A stretch of 5,906 bases of DNA from Nitrospiraceae bacterium (GTDB lineage Bacteria; Nitrospirota; Thermodesulfovibrionia; Thermodesulfovibrionales; UBA1546). The notes under the pieces are model-generated. The model worked only from the letters and a program-made list of their open reading frames with translations. It was not told where the DNA came from and did not search any database. Positions 1 to 5,906 of the stretch are shown in pieces. How positions within the stretch are numbered: position 1 is the stretch's first letter; each line of letters opens with the position of its first letter. The position numbers were made by a program, and so were the translations under genes. The DNA is taken from positions 1 to 5,906 of the forward strand of contig DOHC01000093.1 of the NCBI GenBank assembly GCA_003535475.1, written 5' to 3'.

Positions 1-1
1 T

Positions 2-1375
2 GATGAGTTTAATGAAATATTTAAACTTATATTTGCGAAAATCTGGGATGAAAAGGAAGCCCTGGAAAACCCAAAACGAAAAAGTCAGGAAGTTGAGTTC
101 CGGAAATCGATTGATCCTGAAATTACCTATGATCGAATAAATAAGCTCTTTAAAAAAGCATCCACTGAGTGGCCCGGAATTTTTGATGAAAATGAAGATA
201 TAAAATTAAGGAAAGATCACTTAGCTGTTTGTGTCGGGCCAATTGAAGGTGTTCGACTTATGGGTTCAAATCTCCGGATTATGGACGATGCATTTGAATA
301 TCTCCTACCAACGGAGGCAAAAAAGAAAAAAGGACAGTTTTTTACACCGCGTTCTGTCGTTGAAATGTGTGTGCGCATGCTTAATCCAAAACAGAGAGAA
401 TATGTTATGGACCCGGCTTGTGGCTCTGGCGGATTTCTTTTGCACGCCATGGATTGGTGCTATCCGGCCGCTTCCAGTGAACAGCGTGAACTTCGTAAAC
501 ATCGTTATGCCTCTAAATATCTTTGGGGAATAGATTTTGAGCTTCGTGCCGCCAAGACTTCCCGCGCTCTGATGCTTATTGCTGGCGATGGCCATACTAA
601 TATTTTTGGTCCTGATGTTAATAGTCTTGACCCGAGGACGTGGTACAGTACACTTTCCGGACAAAGGCTAATGCAAGGGTTAAAAGAGGCAAAACTGTTA
701 AAACAAAAAGTAGGTGCTGCTGATGAACCAAATCTCCTAAAAGACGAAGATTTAGCATGGAAGTATTTTGATGAACTGAAATTCGACGTCATTATGGCAA
801 ACCCACCATTTGCAGGTGAAATGAAAGACAAAAAAATGCTGGCTTATTACGACTTGGCAAAACCGGCGCTCAAACGTGCGAAAGACAAACAAGCCAAAGA
901 AGAAAGGGATGTTTTATTTATAGAAAGAATATTGAAGTTTCTAAAACCTGGTGGAAGAGCAGCCATTGTTTTGCCACAGGGTAAATTCAATAATTCATCT
1001 CTTGCTTTTATACGGGAATGGATACTACGCAAAGCTCGCCTACTTGCGGTTGTAGGTTTGCACGGCAACACCTTCAAACCTCACACCGGCACCAAGACCA
1101 GCGTCCTGTTTGTGCAGAAATGGGACGACAAGCTTTGCCCTAAAGTTGAAGACTATCCCATCTTCTTTGCCGTCAGTGAAAAAGGAGGGAAGGATAACTC
1201 CGGTGATTATAAATATGTTAAAAGCGACAACGGACAAGACAAGCTGGATAAAAACGGCCACCTGATTGTTGACCACGACCTGCACAATCATAATGGTGAA
1301 TTGCCGGATGGCATAGCCGAGGCGTTTATTGATTGGGCAAAGAGCGAAAAGCTTTCGTTTTGGGCGGAGGAGTAG
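2..1375 (+). CDS. hsdM: Type I-like restriction-modification DNA methyltransferase (N6-adenine), 5'-truncated by window edge
   Basis: This is the C-terminal 457 residues of an N6-adenine DNA methyltransferase that uses S-adenosylmethionine to methylate adenine, with its target site chosen by the HsdS partner encoded next. The frame is open from base 2 with no start, so the N-terminus lies upstream. The ATG at 260 is internal, because conserved-looking sequence precedes it (FNEIFKLIFAK near residue 3, then HLAVCVGPIEG). Visible motifs are GQFFTPRSVV (about 112-121), SAM-binding motif I DPACGSGGF (137-145), an acidic residue after the next strand in GIDFE (D178), and catalytic motif IV NPPF (267-270). 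The C-terminal GRAAIVLPQG and TGTKTSVLFVQKW segments are typical of HsdM-class enzymes. From memory, relatives of this subtype are about 600-700 residues with an HsdR_N-like domain in front, so 150-250 residues may be missing; this is inference. Of 23 arginine codons counted, 16 are CGN, unlike serA downstream. The stop is 2 nt before hsdS. Confidence 0.93.
   Translation, partial: DEFNEIFKLIFAKIWDEKEALENPKRKSQEVEFRKSIDPEITYDRINKLFKKASTEWPGIFDENEDIKLRKDHLAVCVGPIEGVRLMGSNLRIMDDAFEYLLPTEAKKKKGQFFTPRSVVEMCVRMLNPKQREYVMDPACGSGGFLLHAMDWCYPAASSEQRELRKHRYASKYLWGIDFELRAAKTSRALMLIAGDGHTNIFGPDVNSLDPRTWYSTLSGQRLMQGLKEAKLLKQKVGAADEPNLLKDEDLAWKYFDELKFDVIMANPPFAGEMKDKKMLAYYDLAKPALKRAKDKQAKEERDVLFIERILKFLKPGGRAAIVLPQGKFNNSSLAFIREWILRKARLLAVVGLHGNTFKPHTGTKTSVLFVQKWDDKLCPKVEDYPIFFAVSEKGGKDNSGDYKYVKSDNGQDKLDKNGHLIVDHDLHNHNGELPDGIAEAFIDWAKSEKLSFWAEE
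1366..1372 (+). promoter_or_regulatory. Ribosome binding site that fixes the hsdS start
   Basis: GGAGGAG lies inside the last codons of hsdM and ends 5 nt before a GTG at 1378. It supports that GTG over the TTG at 1333 in the same frame, which would overlap hsdM by 43 nt and add 15 residues (GKERKAFVLGGGVVV) that look like out-of-frame hsdM sequence. Confidence 0.75.
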
Positions 1376-1377
1376 TT

Positions 1378-2778
1378 GTGCAATATTCAATTGTTAACTA
1401 CTCCTATGTATTGAATCTGGAAGATTTTAGATTTGATGCAGATTATTACAAGCCAAAATACTTAGCGGAAGATGCTCAGCTTGATAAATTTGAGAGCATC
1501 CTACTTGGAGATTGCGCTTTTGTTACCGATGGACAACACGGCTATCACGAAGTTGATGAGAATTCCCCCATACTTCATTTGACTGCAAAAAACGCAAAAA
1601 ATTGGTTTGCCGATTCTGTCGGAGCAGATAGACTTGCAAAATGGGTTGATGATAAAAATAGCCGTTCATCGTTACAGGAAGATGATCTTATTTTATCTAC
1701 AAGGGGCACGGTTGGATATTGCGCATTAGTAAAAAAAGATGTTTTGCCTGCAAACATTGACCAAGATGTTGCAAGGATAGCAATTGACAAGGATATCCTT
1801 ATTCCAGAATATGTGCTTACGTTTCTCAACTGCACATTTGGTCAAGACTGGCTTCAGCGAAATACAACAGGCATGGTTCAACAAGGGCTTTCTTTGAAAA
1901 AAGTTAGAGAATGCCCTCTACCTATATTAGATAAATCATTTCAAGAGTGTATTAGAGGCACAGTGGTTGCGGCCTATAACGCAATCAACGAATCAGATAA
2001 TTTGTTTAAAAAATCTCAAACGGTCCTTCTTTCTGAACTCGGTCTTTCAAACTGGCAAACCAAACATCAGCTATCCTTCGTAAGAAACTACTCCGAAACC
2101 GACAAAGCCGGGCGCATAGACGCCGAATACTTCCAACCCAAATATGATGAAATTGTTAAAGCCATAAAAAGCTATCCCGGCGGCTATTCATCAGTCGGAA
2201 AGGAATTCAAACAAAATAAATCGGTCTTCAAGCCCACTGCTGCGCAAACGTATCAGTATGTGGAGATCGGAAGCATAAATGTAGCAACCGGAGAAATAAG
2301 TGTGAGCGACATTATTGGTGCTGAACTGCCGGACAATGCAAAAAGAGTTTTGAGAAAGGATGATGTAATAGTCTCCAAGGTAAGAACATACAGAGGCGCG
2401 ATGGCTGTTGTAGATCAAGATGGATTGATTGGTAGCGGTGCCTTTACGGTGCTACGTGAAAATGGTCAAATAAATAAAGAAACATTACTTACTTTTCTTC
2501 GCTCAAAACCTCTTCTTCTCTGGTCGTTAAAGCCGAATACCGGAACCTCATATCCAGTAATTCTTGATGACGATATTTTGAATTTACCTATTCCTCTGTT
2601 CAGTGAAGAAACGCAACACAAGGTCAAGCAGAGGATTACCGAGTCTTTCAATCTGCGCAAACAGTCAAAGCACCTCCTGGAATGCGCCAAGCGAGCAGTG
2701 GAGATCGCCATAGAGCAAAATGAAGACGCGGCCATCAAATGGCTGCAAGAACAAACAAAAGAGGTAGGAAGTGCTTAA
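1378..2778 (+). CDS. hsdS: Type I restriction-modification specificity subunit
   Basis: This 466-residue protein is the DNA-recognition subunit that would pair with the upstream methyltransferase and select its target sequence. It has the two-half architecture of the HsdS family. The first target-recognition domain spans about 41-185 and the second about 270-408, with helical spacers at about 186-245 and 409-456. The halves repeat each other. RFDADYYKPKY (18-28) matches RIDAEYFQPKY (246-256) at 7 of 11 positions. DDLILSTRG (102-110) parallels DDVIVSKVR (328-336). The segments ending each domain, TTGMVQQGLSLKKVRECPLPI and NTGTSYPVILDDDILNLPIPL, are also equivalent. Length is slightly above the roughly 400-450 usual for the family. 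The GTG start is 2 nt after the hsdM stop, so the two are almost certainly one transcript. The recognised DNA sequence cannot be predicted from here, because target-recognition domains diverge quickly. Confidence 0.92.
   Translation: MQYSIVNYSYVLNLEDFRFDADYYKPKYLAEDAQLDKFESILLGDCAFVTDGQHGYHEVDENSPILHLTAKNAKNWFADSVGADRLAKWVDDKNSRSSLQEDDLILSTRGTVGYCALVKKDVLPANIDQDVARIAIDKDILIPEYVLTFLNCTFGQDWLQRNTTGMVQQGLSLKKVRECPLPILDKSFQECIRGTVVAAYNAINESDNLFKKSQTVLLSELGLSNWQTKHQLSFVRNYSETDKAGRIDAEYFQPKYDEIVKAIKSYPGGYSSVGKEFKQNKSVFKPTAAQTYQYVEIGSINVATGEISVSDIIGAELPDNAKRVLRKDDVIVSKVRTYRGAMAVVDQDGLIGSGAFTVLRENGQINKETLLTFLRSKPLLLWSLKPNTGTSYPVILDDDILNLPIPLFSEETQHKVKQRITESFNLRKQSKHLLECAKRAVEIAIEQNEDAAIKWLQEQTKEVGSA
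2761..2764 (+). promoter_or_regulatory. Ribosome binding site inside hsdS for the kinase gene
   Basis: GAGG lies 6 nt before the GTG at 2771. A stop codon in the kinase frame (TAG, 2765-2767) sits between the site and the start, so the kinase cannot begin further upstream. The next in-frame ATG is at residue 111, past the nucleotide-binding region. GTG at 2771 is therefore the only reasonable start. Confidence 0.6.
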
Positions 2779-3895
2779 CGAAGACGCTATAAAGGCATAT
2801 CTTAAGAAAAAATTCAGAAATGTTTCGCATATAAAGATCAAAAAGCTCGGCTCAGGTGTCCACGGTTCGGGTTTCCTCATAGAGATTAAAACAAATAAAG
2901 GGATTAAATCCTATGTGGTTAAAACCCTTGCGCCTAAAGACTTTGGGCATGAGTATCCATCTGACAGGGCAGGAATATTCCTTCTTGACCTTGATGAATT
3001 CAAAAACCTTCCGAAACATGTGAAGGCTGTTGATGTGCTTTCTGAATTGAAAGACGGTTCAATAAAATCAATCGGCGGCGGAAAGGAATATTACCTCCTG
3101 ATGGAGAAGGGAGAAGGCAGGCATTATTTCAATGACCTGAATGAATTTGCCAAAAAAGAGAGATTGGATGAAGTTGATATTCAGAAGATAAAGGCAATGG
3201 CATCTTATCTTGCTGAGATTCATTCAATAAAAAAAGATTCAAAGACGCTTTACTGGAGAAAGCTGAGAGATACAGTAGGACACGGCGAGTGCCTCATGGG
3301 TGTTTTTGATACATATCCTGACGGGGCGCTTTCTTATAATGAGATGTCCTGCATAATCAAAAAATCAGTTGACTGGATTTACAAATTGAAGCCCGGATAT
3401 AAGAGGCTTTCGCAGATTCACGGAGACTTCCATCCGGGGAATATTTGGTTTAAAGAATCGGTCAATCGGTCAATCGGTCAATCGGTCAATCGGAGAAACA
3501 AAAAGTCATCAGTCGCTATTCACCCATTCACCCATTCACCCATTCACCCTGAAATTGATTTCATCCTGCTTGACAGGAGCCGCGGGCCGTGGGGCGAGCC
3601 TGCCGATGATGTGACAGCCCTCGCAATAAACTATATATTCTTCTCCATAAAAAAGCACAATGACATTGCCGGTCCGTATCTTGAAGGCTTGAAATTATTT
3701 TTTGATGAATATGTAAGGCTGTCAGGAGACTATGAGATTTATGAAGTGCTTGCGCCGTTTTTTGCGTTCAGGGGCGCTGTTGTTGCAAATCCTGTGTTCT
3801 ATCCCGAAGTGACAGCAAAGCAGCGCAATATTATATTCAGATTTGTCCACAGCGTATTAGACTCCGAGAAATTTGATCCCGAAAATATTATTTAG
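2771..3895 (+). CDS. Aminoglycoside-phosphotransferase-fold kinase, substrate unknown, with octamer-repeat insert
   Basis: This 374-residue protein has the protein-kinase-like fold of the APH/choline kinase family and should transfer phosphate from ATP to a small molecule or protein. The substrate cannot be read from the sequence, and antibiotic resistance should not be assumed. Visible features are a glycine-rich ATP loop (LGSGVHGSGF, 26-35), a likely ATP-contacting lysine K51 (YVVKTL), and the catalytic loop HGDFHPGN (217-224) with D219 and N224. The presumed metal-binding aspartate D268 is in FILLDRSRGPWGEPADD, which differs from the usual IDFGD-type motif. Residues 229-260 are a low-complexity insert coded by two octanucleotide arrays, placed between the catalytic loop and D268; relatives normally have only a short turn there. 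The GTG start overlaps hsdS by 8 nt, suggesting coupled translation. Arginine codons outside the insert are mostly AGR, as in serA, so the gene may be native rather than part of the restriction block. No stop interrupts it. Confidence 0.8.
   Translation: MLNEDAIKAYLKKKFRNVSHIKIKKLGSGVHGSGFLIEIKTNKGIKSYVVKTLAPKDFGHEYPSDRAGIFLLDLDEFKNLPKHVKAVDVLSELKDGSIKSIGGGKEYYLLMEKGEGRHYFNDLNEFAKKERLDEVDIQKIKAMASYLAEIHSIKKDSKTLYWRKLRDTVGHGECLMGVFDTYPDGALSYNEMSCIIKKSVDWIYKLKPGYKRLSQIHGDFHPGNIWFKESVNRSIGQSVNRRNKKSSVAIHPFTHSPIHPEIDFILLDRSRGPWGEPADDVTALAINYIFFSIKKHNDIAGPYLEGLKLFFDEYVRLSGDYEIYEVLAPFFAFRGAVVANPVFYPEVTAKQRNIIFRFVHSVLDSEKFDPENII
3456..3493 (+). repeat. Octanucleotide tandem array A (AATCGGTC, 4.75 perfect copies) inside the kinase gene
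   Basis: Unit AATCGGTC starts at 3456, 3464, 3472 and 3480, followed by a partial AATCGG at 3488-3493, with no mismatch. Because 8 is not a multiple of 3, the array reads as the same cyclic octapeptide (N-R-S-I-G-Q-S-V) in all three forward frames and has no forward stop in any of them. Gain or loss of one unit would shift the downstream frame. Confidence 0.97.
3518..3549 (+). repeat. Octanucleotide tandem array B (ATTCACCC, 4 perfect copies) inside the kinase gene
   Basis: Unit ATTCACCC starts at 3518, 3526, 3534 and 3542, all perfect. It lies 24 nt after array A and has the same unit length but an unrelated sequence, and it is not A's reverse complement. It reads as cyclic I-H-P-F-T-H-S-P in every forward frame with no stop. 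Confidence 0.97.
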
Positions 3896-3912
3896 CCCGC
3901 AGAATTCTGCTC

Positions 3913-3941
3913 TTGTAAGGTTTTTACGGCTGTGTTATCCT
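3913..3941 (+). promoter_or_regulatory. Weak candidate sigma70-type promoter for serA
   Basis: TTGTAA (3913-3918) and TATCCT (3936-3941) are separated by exactly 17 nt, and each matches 4 of 6 consensus bases. The pair sits in the 83-nt gap between the kinase gene and serA, with the -10 box 37 nt before the serA start. No other promoter-like pair was seen in the gap. serA could equally be read through from upstream. Confidence 0.3.
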
Positions 3942-3978
3942 TAAGAGTTCAAAAAGCTAACAAAGTTGCGGAGGAAAG

Positions 3979-5559
3979 ATGAAGGTTCTGGTAAGCGACA
4001 AGATCTCAGACAAGGGAGTGGAGATACTTAAAAAAGCAGGTCTTGATGTTGATGTTAAAACAGGCATGAAGCCTGATGAGCTTAAGGCATGCATCGGTGA
4101 ATATCACGGTCTTGTCATAAGAAGCGCTACAAAGGCTACGGCAGAGATTATTGAGGCTGCAAAAAACCTTAAGGTAATAGGCAGGGCAGGTTCGGGACTT
4201 GATAATGTAGACAAAGCTGCCGCATCAAAAAAAGGTATTGTTGTAATGAATACGCCGGGAGGCAATACGATTACAACTGCTGAGCATTCAATTGCACTTC
4301 TGTTTTCACTTGCGAGAATGGTTCCTCAGGCAACTGCTTCTATGAAGGCAGGGCAATGGGAAAAGAAAAAATTTATGGGGGTTGAGCTCTTTAACAAGAC
4401 TCTCGGAATTATAGGACTCGGGAACATCGGCAATCAGGTTGCTAAAAAGGCGCAGGGGCTTGAGATGGGGGTGATAGCGTACGACCCGTTTCTCAGTGAT
4501 GACAGGGCAAAGGCTTTGGGCATAGAAAAAGTCTCGCTCGATGAGCTTTTCAGCAGGTCGGATTTCATTACGATACATACGCCTCTTACCCCTGAAACAA
4601 AGAACCTCATAAATTCAGAGACCATAGGAAAAATGAAAAACGGGGTCAGGATTATTAACTGCGCAAGGGGAGGGATAATAAACGAGAAGGATCTGTATGA
4701 GGCATTAAAGAGCGGCAAGGTTGCGGGCGCAGCTCTTGATGTATTTGAAAAAGAGCCTGTTGAGCCCGATAATCCATTACTCAGTCTTGAAAATGTTGTA
4801 TGCACTCCGCATCTTGGCGCGGCTACTGAAGAGGCCCAGGAAAATGTTGCAATCGCGGTTGCAGAACAGATTGCAGACTATCTTGTGCGCGGTACAATAA
4901 GAAACGCTGTAAATTTTCCTTCAATCCCTGCGGATCAGGTAGCAAGGCTTCAGCCTTATCTGAATCTTGCGGAGAAACTCGGGAGTTTTGCCGCGCAGGT
5001 GTTTGAAGGCGGCATTACTGGAGTTACGATAGAATATATGGGAGATGCTTCGGAGCTTAACACGGCTCCGGTCACAATAGCGGCGTTAAAAGGCTTGCTT
5101 ACGCCGATACTTGAAGAGACAGTGAATTTTGTTAATGCCCCTTTTATTGCAAAGGAGCGCGGCATAGAGGTCAAGGAGACGAAGAGCGCCGGGGCAGGCG
5201 ACTATCAGAGTATGCTTGCCTTAAGAATAAAGGCAAAAGATAAGGAGAGGTATTTCGCAGGCACATTATTCAGCAAAAAAGACCCGAGGATTGTGCAGAT
5301 AGACAACTTTGCAGTAGAGATAATGCCTGAAGGGATAATGCTGTTTATATATAATGTGGACAAGCCCGGAGTAATCGGGAATCTCGGTTCATTCTTCGGC
5401 AAGAACAATATCAATATAGCCCGTATGCATTTTGGAAGAGAGAGCGCAGGAGGCACGGCAATATCCGTCATGAGCATTGATTCTCCTGTAACGTCCCGTC
5501 AGCTTGATGAGATTAAAAAGATGCAGAATATCCTTTCTGTAAAGGTGCTGAATCTGTAG
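3979..5559 (+). CDS. serA: D-3-phosphoglycerate dehydrogenase, long ACT-domain form
   Basis: This cytoplasmic enzyme oxidises 3-phosphoglycerate to 3-phosphohydroxypyruvate with NAD, the first committed step of serine synthesis. At 526 residues it is the long form of the family. A substrate-binding half (about 1-97 plus 285-315) encloses the NAD domain (about 98-284), which has GLGNIG at 146-151 with the acidic D169 in AYDP after the next strand. The catalytic set is R230 (NCARGG), E259 (FEKEP) and H278 (TPHLGAA), all present. An intervening regulatory domain (about 318-445) is followed by a C-terminal ACT domain (about 452-526) with NVDKPGVIG at 459-467, which in many relatives mediates serine feedback inhibition. 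Whether it does here is inference. The ATG follows a strong GGAGGA (3970-3975). Of 17 arginine codons, 13 are AGR. The last codons belong to a direct repeat whose second copy precedes purA. Confidence 0.98.
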   Translation: MKVLVSDKISDKGVEILKKAGLDVDVKTGMKPDELKACIGEYHGLVIRSATKATAEIIEAAKNLKVIGRAGSGLDNVDKAAASKKGIVVMNTPGGNTITTAEHSIALLFSLARMVPQATASMKAGQWEKKKFMGVELFNKTLGIIGLGNIGNQVAKKAQGLEMGVIAYDPFLSDDRAKALGIEKVSLDELFSRSDFITIHTPLTPETKNLINSETIGKMKNGVRIINCARGGIINEKDLYEALKSGKVAGAALDVFEKEPVEPDNPLLSLENVVCTPHLGAATEEAQENVAIAVAEQIADYLVRGTIRNAVNFPSIPADQVARLQPYLNLAEKLGSFAAQVFEGGITGVTIEYMGDASELNTAPVTIAALKGLLTPILEETVNFVNAPFIAKERGIEVKETKSAGAGDYQSMLALRIKAKDKERYFAGTLFSKKDPRIVQIDNFAVEIMPEGIMLFIYNVDKPGVIGNLGSFFGKNNINIARMHFGRESAGGTAISVMSIDSPVTSRQLDEIKKMQNILSVKVLNL

Positions 5560-5567
5560 AAATTTAA
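5544..5567 (+). repeat. Direct repeat copy 1, across the serA stop codon
   Basis: GGTGCTGAATCT (5544-5555) is the serA C-terminal coding sequence and recurs exactly at 5690-5701. The match continues imperfectly after it: GTAGAAATTTAA here against CTAAAATTTAA in copy 2, one substitution and one single-base gap. The copies flank the palindromic element at 5604-5678. Confidence 0.85.
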
Positions 5568-5603
5568 AGGGTCATCAGGGAATTGTGTGGGCATAAATAG
5601 TCT

Positions 5604-5678
5604 GTCATGCCCGAATGTCTTAATCGGGCATCCAGAAAAAGGAAGACTGGATTCCCGTTTACGGACTGCGGGAATGAC
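5604..5678. repeat. 75-bp symmetric palindromic element (double hairpin) between serA and purA
   Basis: The element has five parts with matching sizes: GTCATGCCCG, 11 nt, CGGGCATCCAG, 11 nt, CTGGATTCCCG, 11 nt, CGGGAATGAC. The left hairpin pairs ATGCCCG (5607-5613) with CGGGCAT (5625-5631). The right hairpin pairs ATTCCCG (5651-5657) with CGGGAAT (5669-5675). A central stem ATCCAG/CTGGAT (5630-5635 with 5647-5652) can form instead. The halves are inverted copies of each other. They differ in the stem by G-C on the left against T-A on the right, so pairing is kept. The CATTCCCG...CGGGAATCCAG style resembles widespread small intergenic palindromes (REP- or dRS3-like). No T-run follows on the + strand, so it is not a classic terminator for serA. 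It codes for nothing visible. Confidence 0.85.
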
Positions 5679-5689
5679 GAAGAATTAGG

Positions 5690-5712
5690 GGTGCTGAATC
5701 TCTAAAATTTAA
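5690..5712 (+). repeat. Direct repeat copy 2, just upstream of purA
   Basis: This is the second copy of the serA-end duplication: exact GGTGCTGAATCT followed by CTAAAATTTAA. It ends 15 nt before the purA start and directly precedes the GAAGAGGA ribosome binding site. It is no longer coding here. Confidence 0.8.

Positions 5713-5906
<194 letters not shown>

Noticed and set aside
260..1375. ATG at 260 as the true start of the methyltransferase
   Set aside because: The same frame is open back to base 2 and encodes methyltransferase-like sequence before 260; starting there would cut off the region ahead of the GQFFTP motif.
1333..1377. TTG at 1333 as the hsdS start
   Set aside because: It has no ribosome binding site and would add 15 residues read out of frame from hsdM; the GTG at 1378 has GGAGGAG at the correct distance.
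3456..3549. CRISPR array
   Set aside because: The units are only 8 bp, directly abutting with no spacers, and lie inside an open coding frame.
3899..3910. Perfect 12-bp palindrome GCAGAATTCTGC after the kinase stop, as operator or terminator
   Set aside because: About one such palindrome is expected by chance in a window of this size, there is no loop or directly following T-run, and no partner site was seen.
5604..5678. Intrinsic terminator of serA
   Set aside because: The stems are not followed by a T-run on the + strand, and the next gene on the same strand has no clear promoter of its own.
5703..5708. TAAAAT as a -10 box for purA
   Set aside because: There is no acceptable -35 at 16-18 nt upstream (AAGAAT), and the bases are explained as part of the copied serA end.

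Overview
The window is protein-coding bacterial DNA, with five genes on the + strand in close array: the 3' part of a type I-like DNA methyltransferase gene (hsdM-like), a specificity-subunit gene (hsdS-like), an aminoglycoside-phosphotransferase-fold kinase, D-3-phosphoglycerate dehydrogenase (serA), and the 5' end of adenylosuccinate synthetase (purA). I see no tRNA, rRNA, CRISPR array, transposase or - strand gene. The two housekeeping genes (serine and purine synthesis) show that this is a chromosome. Moderate GC, purine-rich ribosome binding sites, a preference for AGG/AGA arginine codons in serA, and a palindromic repeat between serA and purA suggest an anaerobe-like lineage such as Nitrospirota or a former deltaproteobacterium. 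That placement is an impression, not a demonstration.

Region 1 (2-2778) is a restriction-modification block. The methyltransferase enters from outside the window and carries both SAM-binding and catalytic motifs (DPACGSGGF and NPPF). Only 2 nt separate it from the GTG start of the specificity subunit, which has two target-recognition halves with clear internal repetition. No nuclease/translocase (hsdR) gene lies inside the window. The methyltransferase prefers CGN arginine codons, unlike serA, which fits a horizontally acquired block.

Region 2 (2771-3895) is a kinase-fold gene that overlaps the end of hsdS by 8 nt, so translation may be coupled. Between its catalytic HGDFHPGN motif and its presumed metal-binding aspartate it contains two different perfect octanucleotide tandem arrays. 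Their unit length is not a multiple of three, so a gain or loss of one unit would shift the frame. This is the most unusual feature of the window.

Region 3 (3896-5906) is core metabolism. serA is a full-length, ACT-domain form with its own ribosome binding site and a weak candidate promoter. Between serA and purA lies a 75-bp symmetric palindromic element made of two hairpins, with compensatory differences between the halves. It is flanked by a 23-24-bp direct duplication that includes the last codons of serA, which looks like the scar of an insertion into a once tightly spaced serA-purA pair.
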